A stretch of 64,000 nt of DNA, from positions 4,216,001 to 4,280,000 of the forward strand of contig NZ_CP047650.1 in assembly GCF_009906855.1 (NCBI RefSeq). Reading direction: 5' to 3'. Source of the DNA: Xylophilus rhododendri. Its GTDB lineage: Bacteria; Pseudomonadota; Gammaproteobacteria; Burkholderiales; Burkholderiaceae_C. Below are positions 18,393-26,711 of the stretch, piece by piece (position 1 is the first letter of the stretch; each line of letters begins with the position of its first letter). The notes under the pieces were generated by a model, which was not told the origin of the DNA, made no database searches, and saw nothing but the letters and a program-made list of their open reading frames with translations. The translations under genes and the position numbers were made by a program.

Positions 18393-19562
18393 ATGGTCAA
18401 ACGTATTCTTTATCTGAAGGGCGGCACCGCCGTTCAGGAAGCAAAAGATCTTTTTCCGCGCAAAGGTGAACTGCTCGACGGCGGGCCGGACAAATTCGTG
18501 CTGGGTGTCATTCACTATCTCGGCGATGCCGAATTTCGCCTGGCCACCTTCGGCGCTGAAAATCAGGCGGAACAGGTCATGGGTTATGAAGCGGTGGAAT
18601 ATGCGTTGCGTCCGCCGCATGTGCATGGCTGGAGGCGTCGCTGGGCATTTCTGAAGGGCATGTCCCGGTTTTTTGTCGAAACGGTGCGCTACAAGCCGAC
18701 GCAAATCCTTTGCGGCCTCGATGGTCCGACGGGTGTGGTTACCTGGTTTGCCGCGAAACTGTGCGGCGCCCGTTTTGTTTTCCTGGTGCACAACGCGCTG
18801 GTTCTGCCTTCGGTCTCGGGCATTTACCGGGCATCGAACCGCCTGATCCTGAAGCGCTCGGACCTGGTGCTGGCGCACGGTCCTTTTCTGCGTCAGCAGG
18901 CATTGGCCGGTGGCGCCGTCGCGAATCGCGTGATCGAATTCCAGAATGGCCTGGATGAGAGCCATGGCGCCTTGATCGATGCTCTTCGGAAAGAGGATGC
19001 TGCCGAGGCGGCACCTCAGACCTTGATCTACGTCGGCCGTGTCGAAGAGGACAAGGGGGTGTTCGATTTGCTGCAGGCCTTTGAATTGCTCGCCGCCCGA
19101 TATCCCGTGCGCCTGAAATTTGTGGGGGGTGGGTCGGCCGTGGCGCCATTGCGTGAATGCGCCGCCAGCTCGCCAGTGGCGGACCGGGTGGAAGTCCTGG
19201 GCGCCGTACCATTTCCGGAGGTATTCAGCCACCTGAAGTCTTCCCTGGTCGCTGTGACGCCCACGCAGTCGCGTTTTCCCGAGGGGCTCTGCAAGACGGT
19301 GCTGGAGTCCTATTTCGTCGGCGTGCCGGTGATCGGGCCGGACTATGGGCCATTTCCCTATGTGATCGAAGACGGCGTCAGCGGTTTGTTATACAAGCCT
19401 GATTCGGTTGCCGATCTCGTCAAGACGATCGAGCGTTACCTCGACCAGCCTGAATTGCGTGCCACCTTGAAGGACGGAGCGATCGCCGCGGGCTTGCGCA
19501 ACAAGAAGCCGGAGCTGGGGTTTCATCAAGCTGTCAGGGACGTGCTGTTGCCGGCCGCCTGA
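18393..19562 (+). CDS. Glycosyltransferase, family 4 (GT-B fold)
   Basis: The product is 389 residues. The C-terminal Glycos_transf_1 domain shows LIYVGRVEEDKGVFDLLQAF, KFVGGGS and the donor-site segment FPEGLCKTVLESYFVGVPVIG. The N-terminal half is the acceptor domain with LVHNALVLPS. ATG 18393 is seven bases after GAGGAG and is preferred to the TTG two codons earlier. It lies in a run of assembly genes, so it should act on the same polysaccharide. Confidence 0.87.
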   Translation: MVKRILYLKGGTAVQEAKDLFPRKGELLDGGPDKFVLGVIHYLGDAEFRLATFGAENQAEQVMGYEAVEYALRPPHVHGWRRRWAFLKGMSRFFVETVRYKPTQILCGLDGPTGVVTWFAAKLCGARFVFLVHNALVLPSVSGIYRASNRLILKRSDLVLAHGPFLRQQALAGGAVANRVIEFQNGLDESHGALIDALRKEDAAEAAPQTLIYVGRVEEDKGVFDLLQAFELLAARYPVRLKFVGGGSAVAPLRECAASSPVADRVEVLGAVPFPEVFSHLKSSLVAVTPTQSRFPEGLCKTVLESYFVGVPVIGPDYGPFPYVIEDGVSGLLYKPDSVADLVKTIERYLDQPELRATLKDGAIAAGLRNKKPELGFHQAVRDVLLPAA

Positions 19563-19616
19563 AACCGACTCTTGGCGCCATATCCATCACTCGCTTCGTC
19601 AAAACCCTTTATTCTC

Positions 19617-20684
19617 ATGCCGGATCTCCTTGCCCAGAATATCGATAGCCAAGGCTTTCCCAGTGCCTGTCGCGTCTCGATCGTCATCAAGGCGCTCAAC
19701 GAGGAGCGCCGCATCGAGAAGGCGGTGAGCAGTGCCCTGACGGCAGTGGCTTCGATCGGCGGCGAAGTTGTCTTGGCAGACTCCTGTTCGAGCGACCGTA
19801 CGGTGGAACTGGCCTCGCGTTTCCCCATCCGCATCGTGCAACTGGCCGCGGCGGCGGAACGCTGCTGCGGCATCGGTCCTCAACTGGGTTATCAGCACGC
19901 CTTCGGTGAATATGTCTACATCCTCGATGGAGACATGGAAATGCTGCCGGATTTTCTGCCCCAGGCCGTGGCGTACATGGACCGCCATCCCGAAGTCGGC
20001 GGGGTGGGGGGGCGCATCATCGAAATGAATACTTCCAGCCTGGAGTATCTGGCCCGCATGGAGCGCGCGTCTTCGCATATGGCCGCAGGCGATGTCGACC
20101 GGCTCGATATGGGCGGGCTTTATCGGCGCAACGCCATCGAGGAGGCCGGTTATTTTTCGGACCGCAATCTCCACAGCTACGAAGAGCTCGATCTTGCGAT
20201 CCGCATGCGCGCCAAAGGGTGGCGGCTGGTGCGCATCGATGTGCCTTCGGTCACGCACCATGGCCACGATGCTCCGCCGTATGCCCTGCTGCGCAAGCGC
20301 TGGAAGACCGGCTATATCTGCGGCCTGGGCGAATTGGTCCGGGCGAGTTGGGGGCAGCCGCAAATGCCCTTTCTGTGGCGCGATGTGCGTGAGCTGCGGC
20401 TTTATATCGGTGTGATGGTGTGGTGGGCAGTGCTGGTGCTGCTGGCCCTGTGGCCCATGCCGGTGGCGCTGAAGTGCCTGGCCTTGCTGGCGGTGGCGCT
20501 GGGGCCGTGGGTCCTGATGGGGTGGCGAAAAAAATCCTTCAGGAAAGCGACTTTTTCCGTGGTGTCCTGGGCCTTCAATGTGGCCGGGCTGCTGCGCGGC
20601 ATGCTGCGCGCGCGCACGCCTCCGGTCCGGCCGGTCGACAGTGTCGTGGTCCAGGAGCCGCCTGCTCATGCAGGAATATCGTGA
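19617..20684 (+). CDS. Membrane-associated glycosyltransferase, family 2
   Basis: The product is 355 residues. A GT-A domain (about 15-235) has VSIVIKALNEERRI, LADSCSSDRTVE and the metal motif DGDME, followed by an acceptor loop with SYEELDLAIRMRAKGW. The C-terminal third has two or three hydrophobic segments (about 262-300) and a basic tail, so it is probably membrane-anchored. ATG 19617 is favoured over an upstream TTG. The stop overlaps the next GTG start (GTGA), so the GMC oxidoreductase is translationally coupled to it. Confidence 0.86.
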   Translation: MPDLLAQNIDSQGFPSACRVSIVIKALNEERRIEKAVSSALTAVASIGGEVVLADSCSSDRTVELASRFPIRIVQLAAAAERCCGIGPQLGYQHAFGEYVYILDGDMEMLPDFLPQAVAYMDRHPEVGGVGGRIIEMNTSSLEYLARMERASSHMAAGDVDRLDMGGLYRRNAIEEAGYFSDRNLHSYEELDLAIRMRAKGWRLVRIDVPSVTHHGHDAPPYALLRKRWKTGYICGLGELVRASWGQPQMPFLWRDVRELRLYIGVMVWWAVLVLLALWPMPVALKCLALLAVALGPWVLMGWRKKSFRKATFSVVSWAFNVAGLLRGMLRARTPPVRPVDSVVVQEPPAHAGIS

Positions 20685-22348
20685 TTCGGGAAGGCTCGTC
20701 CATCGCGGCGGGAAGTGTTCTGCGGGCGGACGTCTGCATCGTCGGGGCGGGGGCCGCGGGCATTTCCATGGCCTTGCGCCTGACTGGGCACGGCATGTCG
20801 GTGCTGGTGCTGGAGTCCGGCGGTTTCGAGCATGACGATTCGACCCAGGCGCTCTACGGCGGCCGGGTGGCCGATGCCAAGCTGCACAGCCCGCCCGATA
20901 AATACCGCCATCGGCGGTTTGGCGGCTCGACGGCCATCTGGGGCGGTCGGTCCATGCCGTTCGATCCCATCGATTTCGAAGCGCGGCCTTATGTGCCCGA
21001 CAGCGGCTGGCCGATATCTTTCGAAGACGTCCTGCCGTTTTATCCGGATGCGAATCTGCTGATCGAAGCAGGGCGTTTTCAATACGATGCGGAATCTGCC
21101 TTCGGTCCCGATGCCCCGCCATTGATCGATGGTTTCGACAGCCCCCGGGTACGTACCGAAGGCATAGAACGGTTTTCCACGCCCACCAATTTTGCGCTGA
21201 GATACCGGCGCCGGCTTGAATTGGCGCCCGACGTGACGGTATTGCTGGGTGCCAATTGCACCGGCATCCGTCTGGCGGCGGATGGAAAAACCGTGCGCAG
21301 GGTGGATGTGGCGACCTTGGCGGGCAATCGTTTCTCGGTCGAATGCGCAGATACGGTCATTGCCAGCGGGGGATTGGAAGTCGCGCGAATCCTGCTGGTT
21401 TCTCGTGACGTGGCCGCTGCCGGGATCGGTAACGCGCACGACAACGTGGGCCGCTATTACATGTGCCATATCGCCGGCAATGTCGGCACGCTGACGGTGA
21501 ACGGGCCGGTTTCCCGGGTGCGCCATGGCTACGAGATTTCGCCGGACGGGATTTACTGCCGGCGCCGCCTGAGTCTCACCGAGCCGGAGCAGCACCGCCT
21601 GGGCGTGGCCAATATGATCGCCCGGCTGCATTTCGCGCGCATCACCGATCCGGCCCATCGCAATGCGGTGCTCTCGGGGCTTTTCATCGCGCGCTCGCTG
21701 CTCAGCTATGAATATGCCAAACGCCTGCAGGACGGCGCGACGCAGGGCTGGGGCCACAAGCTGCGCCATCTCTGGAATATCGTGTCCGGGCCCTACGATG
21801 CGGTGTCGTTCGTGACGCACTGGATATTCAAGCGGACATTGGCCCAGCGCAAGTTTCCGTCCATCGTGCTGCGCAACCGGACCAATCGTTTCAGCCTGGA
21901 TGTGCATGGCGAACAGGTGCCGCTGCGGGAAAGCCGCGTAACGCTCACCGACGATGTCGATGCGCTGGGCATGCCGCGTATCCAGGTGGACTGGCGTTAT
22001 TGCCAGTTGGATATCGATTCGGTGGCCAGGACCCTCGATGTATTTGCTTGCGAGTTCGAACGCAGCGGCGTCGGCACCTTCGAATATGAGCGTGATCGTC
22101 TGGAGGATGATTTGACACTTTTCGGCGCCTATGGCGGCCACCATATCGGCACGGCCCGGATGGGCAGCGATGTCCGCACCAGCGTGGTCGACGCCGACTG
22201 CCGGGTCCACGGCGTCGAGGATCTGTTCGTGGCCGGCAGCGCCGTCTTTCCCACATCGAGCCAGGCCAACCCGACGCTCACCGTGGTGGCCCTGGCGCTT
22301 CGGCTGGCGGACCATCTGAAGTCGCGCTGGCAGGCGGTGCAAGGATGA
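20681..22348 (+). CDS. GMC-family FAD oxidoreductase in the exopolysaccharide operon
   Basis: The product is 555 residues from a GTG start at 20681 that overlaps the previous stop. The FAD-binding motif VCIVGAGAAGISMAL lies near residues 17-31. FGGSTAIWGGRSMPFD is the family flavin loop, and the C-terminal GGHHIGTARMGSD (about 482-494) carries the catalytic His. GMC enzymes oxidise alcohols or sugars. Here it is embedded in a glycan operon and coupled to a sugar epimerase-like protein (ATGA overlap). Oxidation of a lipid-linked or nucleotide sugar is a reasonable inference; the substrate is not known. Confidence 0.87.
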   Translation: MIREGSSIAAGSVLRADVCIVGAGAAGISMALRLTGHGMSVLVLESGGFEHDDSTQALYGGRVADAKLHSPPDKYRHRRFGGSTAIWGGRSMPFDPIDFEARPYVPDSGWPISFEDVLPFYPDANLLIEAGRFQYDAESAFGPDAPPLIDGFDSPRVRTEGIERFSTPTNFALRYRRRLELAPDVTVLLGANCTGIRLAADGKTVRRVDVATLAGNRFSVECADTVIASGGLEVARILLVSRDVAAAGIGNAHDNVGRYYMCHIAGNVGTLTVNGPVSRVRHGYEISPDGIYCRRRLSLTEPEQHRLGVANMIARLHFARITDPAHRNAVLSGLFIARSLLSYEYAKRLQDGATQGWGHKLRHLWNIVSGPYDAVSFVTHWIFKRTLAQRKFPSIVLRNRTNRFSLDVHGEQVPLRESRVTLTDDVDALGMPRIQVDWRYCQLDIDSVARTLDVFACEFERSGVGTFEYERDRLEDDLTLFGAYGGHHIGTARMGSDVRTSVVDADCRVHGVEDLFVAGSAVFPTSSQANPTLTVVALALRLADHLKSRWQAVQG

Positions 22349-23316
22349 AGGTTCTGGTTCTGGGCGGGTCCGGGCATATCGGCGCGGCCTTTGTACGCCA
22401 TGCCGGGTCGGGGGAGGATGTCGAAGTCTGGCGCGCCTCGCGGCGTGCGGTGGCCGCCGGGGAGCGGGCCGTGCAGCTGGATACGCTCGATGGTGCCGCC
22501 TTGGCGCGTGCCCTGGCGGGCTTCGATGGTGTGGTGAACTGCGTGGCAGGTTCGGCGCAGACCATCTCGGCCGGAGCCGGGCGCCTGGCCCAGGCCGCCT
22601 TGCAGGCGGGCTGCGGCCGTATCGTGCATCTGAGCACCGTGTCCGTATACGGCCCGGTGGAGGGGCGGATACGGGAAGACGCAGCGCTCGATCCTGGCCT
22701 CGGCTGGTATGCCCAAGCCAAATGCGAGGCCGAAGCCCGTATGGGCGATTTTGCGCGACAGGGCGGGCAGGTGGTGGTGCTTCGGCCCGGCTGTGTGGCT
22801 GGACCGGGCAGCCAGCCCTGGGTGGGGCGTATCGGCCGCTGGCTGCGCGCCGGCCGTCTCGGCGATCTGGGTGCTGCCGGCGACGGATGGACCAATCTGG
22901 TCCATGTGCTTGATGTCTGCCGCGCCATCGAGGCGGGCCTGCGCCTGCCGCTGCAGGGCGGCGCATTGCAGGTCTTCAATCTGGCCGCGCCGGACAGCCC
23001 GCGCTGGAGTTCGTACTTCGTGGACCTCGGTGTCGCCATCGGTGCCAGCCCGATCCAGCGCCTGTCGCCGCGCCGCCTGCGGCTGGATGCCAAGCTGCTG
23101 GGGCCGCCGCTGAAGGTGGCCGAGAAACTGATGTCGCGCCTTGGCCTGCCCGCGCAGGCGCTGCCCGAGGCGATCTCGCCGGCCCTGGTGCGGCTCTGGC
23201 AACAGCAGATCCAACTGGATGCCGGGGCTGCGAGCGATCGGCTGGGCCTGAGTTGGACACCCTATCCGGAGCTGCTTCAGGACAGTGCGGACTGGTTCAA
23301 TTCCCGCGCCGGCTGA
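22345..23316 (+). CDS. NAD-dependent epimerase/dehydratase (extended SDR)
   Basis: The product is 323 residues. The Rossmann start is MKVLVLGGSGHIGAAFV with the glycine-rich dinucleotide motif. The active-site Ser is in LSTVSVYGP and the YAQAK segment supplies the catalytic Tyr and Lys (YxxxK). The ATG overlaps the end of the GMC oxidoreductase gene. It would reduce or epimerise a keto-sugar, possibly the product of that enzyme. It ends the rightward arm, converging on the WecG-type gene. Confidence 0.86.
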   Translation: MKVLVLGGSGHIGAAFVRHAGSGEDVEVWRASRRAVAAGERAVQLDTLDGAALARALAGFDGVVNCVAGSAQTISAGAGRLAQAALQAGCGRIVHLSTVSVYGPVEGRIREDAALDPGLGWYAQAKCEAEARMGDFARQGGQVVVLRPGCVAGPGSQPWVGRIGRWLRAGRLGDLGAAGDGWTNLVHVLDVCRAIEAGLRLPLQGGALQVFNLAAPDSPRWSSYFVDLGVAIGASPIQRLSPRRLRLDAKLLGPPLKVAEKLMSRLGLPAQALPEAISPALVRLWQQQIQLDAGAASDRLGLSWTPYPELLQDSADWFNSRAG

Positions 23317-23341
23317 GCCGGTGACCTCTGCGAACGGCGTG

Positions 23342-23370
23342 CCGGCGATGCGCCGGTTGCGTGGCTTTCT
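23342..23370. terminator. Possible bidirectional terminator between convergent glycan arms
   Basis: CCGGCG-ATG-CGCCGG forms a perfect six-pair stem between the two convergent stops, followed on the plus strand by a T-containing stretch (GTGGCTTTCTT). The T-run is poor. Confidence 0.3.
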
Positions 23371-24153
23371 TCAGTGCGAAATGCCCGACGCACCATTCTT
23401 GGCGCTCAGCTTGAGTGTGGTGGCGCGCATCAGGAAGACCGGGTTTCCGACCACGTAGCGCATGAACAGGCGGCGTGGCTCCAGCGCCAGCCGGAACACC
23501 CATTCGCAGCCCATGTTGCGCACCCACTGCGGTGCCCGGGTGGTCTTGCCGCCCAGGAAGTCGATGATGGCGCCGCCGCAGATGATCAGGCAGGGCGTGT
23601 TCTTCAGGGCCTTGCGCAGCTCCACCGCCAGCAGTTCCTGCTTGGGCATGCCCATGCCCAGCACGATGAGGTCGGGACGCTGGTGCATGGCCATCGCCAC
23701 GTAGATGTCCAGGTCGTGGAAGCCGTGCACCGAATCGATCTGGCTGTGCGGCGTGAGCTCGTCGGCCATCGAGTCGCGGGCGCGGCTGGCGTATTCGTCC
23801 CGGGTGCCGAACAGGGCGATGCGTTTGCCGTCGTACTTGGCCATGATCCGCGGGATCAGGTCGGTGCCGTTGAGGTTGAGGCCCGGTTCACGTCCCAGCA
23901 TGCGGTAAAGCGTGGCCATGCCGGAGCCATCGCGCAGCACCAGATCCGCGGCCAACAAGGCGGCGTGGAATTCCGGCGAGTGCGCGGCGGAGTTCATGGC
24001 GTGCGCATTCACGAAGGCCAGGATCTGCGCCCGCTCCGGCCGCTCCAGCTTGTCGAGCAGCAGCTGCAGCTCCGATTCGTCGGGCACCTGGCGGATATGC
24101 TCCACCAGGCTCAACCATCGGTGCCGCCATGACGAGGTGGGAATGGCGCTCAT
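23371..24153 (-). CDS. WecG/TagA/CpsF-family glycosyltransferase
   Basis: The product is 260 residues. The signature VNAHAMNSAA, DGSGMATLYRMLG and PDLIVLGMGMPKQELL segments match WecG/TagA/CpsF (GT26). CGGAIIDFLGGKTTRAPQWV and GCEWVFRLALEPRRLF are highly characteristic. It adds a sugar, typically N-acetylmannosamine-type, to an undecaprenyl-linked acceptor. Its ATG overlaps the end of epsI, so it is the last gene of the leftward Eps operon. Confidence 0.9.
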   Translation of the reverse strand: MSAIPTSSWRHRWLSLVEHIRQVPDESELQLLLDKLERPERAQILAFVNAHAMNSAAHSPEFHAALLAADLVLRDGSGMATLYRMLGREPGLNLNGTDLIPRIMAKYDGKRIALFGTRDEYASRARDSMADELTPHSQIDSVHGFHDLDIYVAMAMHQRPDLIVLGMGMPKQELLAVELRKALKNTPCLIICGGAIIDFLGGKTTRAPQWVRNMGCEWVFRLALEPRRLFMRYVVGNPVFLMRATTLKLSAKNGASGISH

Positions 24154-24830
24154 GGCTGGCGTGCACCCACGAACCGTGCCCGGACGGCATCCGGCAGAGC
24201 TGCCGTCATGTCGGCGGCGAAACGGGCCTGGATCGCGTAAGCGGATTCCGTCTTGGGATCGACCGAGGAAATGCGCACCAGCATGCCGTCGGGAATCGTG
24301 CCGTTCAGGCCGTAATGCATCTCGGCGATTTTCTTGGCCAGGCCGCCCTGGTAGTTGCGTTGTCCCACCATGGTCCAGTAGGTGAGCGGCTCGACACGCG
24401 GTCCCTGGGTGTTCATCTGGACGGCCGTGACGTCGTGGCCGTCGAGTTTGATTGGCCGGGGCCGGCGCTCCAGCACGGTGAAGCCCTGTGCGGGGTAGCA
24501 GGCTTCGGGCTGATGCAGCTGGAAGCCGTCACGCTGGTCGCGGCCATAGGCGATCGACAGCATGACGACGTAGTTCTGGCTGTTGACATACACACGCGAC
24601 AGCGTCTGGCTGTAGATCTCGCTGATCAGCTGCTGCTGGCCGGGATCCACCACTGCCGCGCTTGCCGTGGGCAGTTCCTTCCAGTCGCCGAAGGCCTGGG
24701 GCACCATGGCGGCGAGATCGATGGGAACCTGGCCATCCACCAGAAGCGTGCGCGGTGTCAGCGCCCAGGCGAGCCCGGCGGCCATGAACATCGCGACCAT
24801 CAGGATGCAGCTGCGTACAAGGGTTTTCAT
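24150..24830 (-). CDS. epsI: Exosortase B-associated protein EpsI
   Basis: The product is 226 residues with an N-terminal signal or membrane segment (about 8-25). The periplasmic domain has the EpsI signature: SRVYVNSQNYVVMLSIAYG, then HQPEACYPAQGF with a conserved Cys, and YWTMVGQRNY. EpsI proteins always accompany exosortases, some as a C-terminal fusion; their role is unknown. It overlaps xrtB (ATGA) and the downstream transferase gene. Confidence 0.9.
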   Translation of the reverse strand: MKTLVRSCILMVAMFMAAGLAWALTPRTLLVDGQVPIDLAAMVPQAFGDWKELPTASAAVVDPGQQQLISEIYSQTLSRVYVNSQNYVVMLSIAYGRDQRDGFQLHQPEACYPAQGFTVLERRPRPIKLDGHDVTAVQMNTQGPRVEPLTYWTMVGQRNYQGGLAKKIAEMHYGLNGTIPDGMLVRISSVDPKTESAYAIQARFAADMTAALPDAVRARFVGARQP

Positions 24831-25780
24831 GGCGAGGCTGGTTTCGGATGATGGAGCTCTGTGCGCCGCCGGAACTTCTCCACCGTCTGCAGCAGCGTGT
24901 CCAGGCCGATGATGAGGCACAGCGCACTCATGAACAACACCATGCCGGCGAAACCGTGCAGGAAGCCCTGGCCCGCGGCATCGCCGAAGTGGTAGGTGAT
25001 CAGCACCAGGGTGGTGACGCGGATCACGTTGGCCGTGAAGGAGATGGGCACGATCAGCAGGGCCAGTCCGGTGTTGCGGAACACGGAGTCGCGCCGCACC
25101 AGGTTGAGATACAGCAGGCCCAGGGCTTCGAGCGTCAGCAGGGTGTGCAGGCCGGCGCAGGCATCGGCGACCAGCAGCTTGTATTGGCCGATCTGCAGGA
25201 TCACACCCACGCGGGCGATCGGATAGCCCAGCGTGTAGAGCAGGTTTTCCGCGACATAGGACACGGCGATCTTCATCGGCATGGTGACGAGATCGACGAT
25301 CTGCCCCGGCAGCGGCACCATGAAAAGCAGGAAGAACAGGCTGAACCACTGGGCTTTGAGCGCGGCGGCGCCGCGCGTGAGCAGCAGCAGGGCGCACAGC
25401 ATCCAGATCAGCGAGCCGACCTCGAAGATGAGGATGTCCTGGGAACGGCCGAGCACATACAGCACCAGTCCGATCGCCGCGACCGGCCAGCCCCACCGGG
25501 AGATCTGCTGGTGCTCGCTGACCTGCATCATTTCCGGCCATTTGCGGTAAATGAGCCAGGCGCAGATCGCGAGGATGATCGGGCCGTGGCCTTGTTCGCC
25601 ACTGCCCCAGATGCCCTGGAAGAGGCTGACGAAAGTGGGCAGGTAGAGAGCGGCCAGCCCCAGTGCGAGCGGCAGCCACAGGACCAGCAGTTGTTGCCGC
25701 CGGGGGGGCGCCCCGGCGGTGGCAGCCGTGGTGGCGGCGGGAATCGCCGCGCGGCCGGACTTGGTGATCGGGCTGGCCAT
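24827..25780 (-). CDS. xrtB: Exosortase B
   Basis: The product is 317 residues with about eight membrane segments. The catalytic triad of the family is present: Cys in LVADACAGLHTLL, Arg in TANVIRVTTLVL and His in GQGFLHGFAGM. Exosortases cut PEP-CTERM proteins near the membrane and sort them to the cell surface, in link with exopolysaccharide production. Gene order with epsD, E, F, G, I and L marks it as type B. A likely substrate is encoded at 31811-32374. The N-terminus (1-28) is an Ala-rich cytoplasmic tail. Confidence 0.94.
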   Translation of the reverse strand: MASPITKSGRAAIPAATTAATAGAPPRRQQLLVLWLPLALGLAALYLPTFVSLFQGIWGSGEQGHGPIILAICAWLIYRKWPEMMQVSEHQQISRWGWPVAAIGLVLYVLGRSQDILIFEVGSLIWMLCALLLLTRGAAALKAQWFSLFFLLFMVPLPGQIVDLVTMPMKIAVSYVAENLLYTLGYPIARVGVILQIGQYKLLVADACAGLHTLLTLEALGLLYLNLVRRDSVFRNTGLALLIVPISFTANVIRVTTLVLITYHFGDAAGQGFLHGFAGMVLFMSALCLIIGLDTLLQTVEKFRRRTELHHPKPASP

Positions 25781-25811
25781 GGTGCTGCGCTCCTGCTGCC
25801 TCGTGGATGCC

Positions 25812-26711
25812 TTAGGCGTCGTTCAGCACCGAGCCCACCACGGTCGCGCCGAACTGCTGCAGGTCGCGCAGCAATTGGTGGGCCTTGGGAAGCAGGCTGT
25901 GGTTCTGCCGGGTGACCAGCAGTGCGGCGCCTGCTCGGACGGCGACGGTCTGGGCGTCGGCATAGCCGGCGCCTGGCGGCGTGTCGATGATGATCACGTC
26001 GAAGTCATGGCCCAGGGTCTGCAGCAGCGCGGCGAAGGCCGGCCGGCCCAGCAGTTCCTGTGGATTGGGCGGGGTCGGGCCGGCGGGCAGCACCGACAGG
26101 CCCAGCAGGGAGGTGATCGGCCGCACGGCTTCCATGCCGGCGCGTTCCGACAGCAGGCTGGACAAGCCGGGGCCGTCGCCGAGCTTGAACAGCTTGTGCT
26201 GGCTGGGCGAGCGCAGGTCGGCGTCGATCAGCAGCGTGCGTTCGCCGAGCTGCGAGAACACGATGGCCAGGTTGGCCGCGATGTAGCTGCGGCCTTCCTT
26301 GGCCTCCGCACTGACGATGGCCAGCGCCTTGCGGTTGGCATCGCTGTCGAACCAGCGCAGCATCAGCTGGCTGCGCAGTGCGCGCAGGTGCTCGACCGAA
26401 GGGCTGAAAGGCTGGTAGGCCGCGACGAGTTCCTTGCTCAGCGAGTTGTCGTCGATCGGCAGGTAGGGATAGTCGAACTGGTGCGACAGGGCGTGACGGA
26501 TGTCGTCCTCGGTCAGCAGGCCCAGGCGGATGGCGGCCTCGCCGAAGCGCAGCCCTTCGTCCTTTTGCAGGCGAAGAATGCGTTCGGCGTTCTCGGGCGT
26601 GAGCCGGCCGTTGTCCACCAGGATCGCGCCGATCGAGCGGCCGGCGCCGGCGGCGCGCGTTCGGAAGTTGGTACCTTGAGGGTCCAGGACTTCGATCGGG
26701 GAATGGTTCAT
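25812..26711 (-). CDS. epsG: Chain-length tyrosine-kinase-like ATPase EpsG
   Basis: The product is 299 residues. An N-terminal MshEN-like segment (about 24-85) precedes a BY-kinase P-loop domain: KEGRSYIAANLA as Walker A, LLIDADLRSP as Walker A' and VIIIDTPPG as Walker B. The usual GKS lysine is Arg here, as in other EpsG proteins in my recollection. There is no C-terminal tyrosine cluster. The partner Wzz-type EpsF is encoded immediately upstream with a 4-base overlap. Together they set exopolysaccharide chain length. Confidence 0.88.
   Translation of the reverse strand: MNHSPIEVLDPQGTNFRTRAAGAGRSIGAILVDNGRLTPENAERILRLQKDEGLRFGEAAIRLGLLTEDDIRHALSHQFDYPYLPIDDNSLSKELVAAYQPFSPSVEHLRALRSQLMLRWFDSDANRKALAIVSAEAKEGRSYIAANLAIVFSQLGERTLLIDADLRSPSQHKLFKLGDGPGLSSLLSERAGMEAVRPITSLLGLSVLPAGPTPPNPQELLGRPAFAALLQTLGHDFDVIIIDTPPGAGYADAQTVAVRAGAALLVTRQNHSLLPKAHQLLRDLQQFGATVVGSVLNDA

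Noticed and set aside
20666..22966. 766-codon leftward frame opposite the GMC oxidoreductase
   Set aside because: Antisense of a gene with clear FAD motifs; no protein family recognised.
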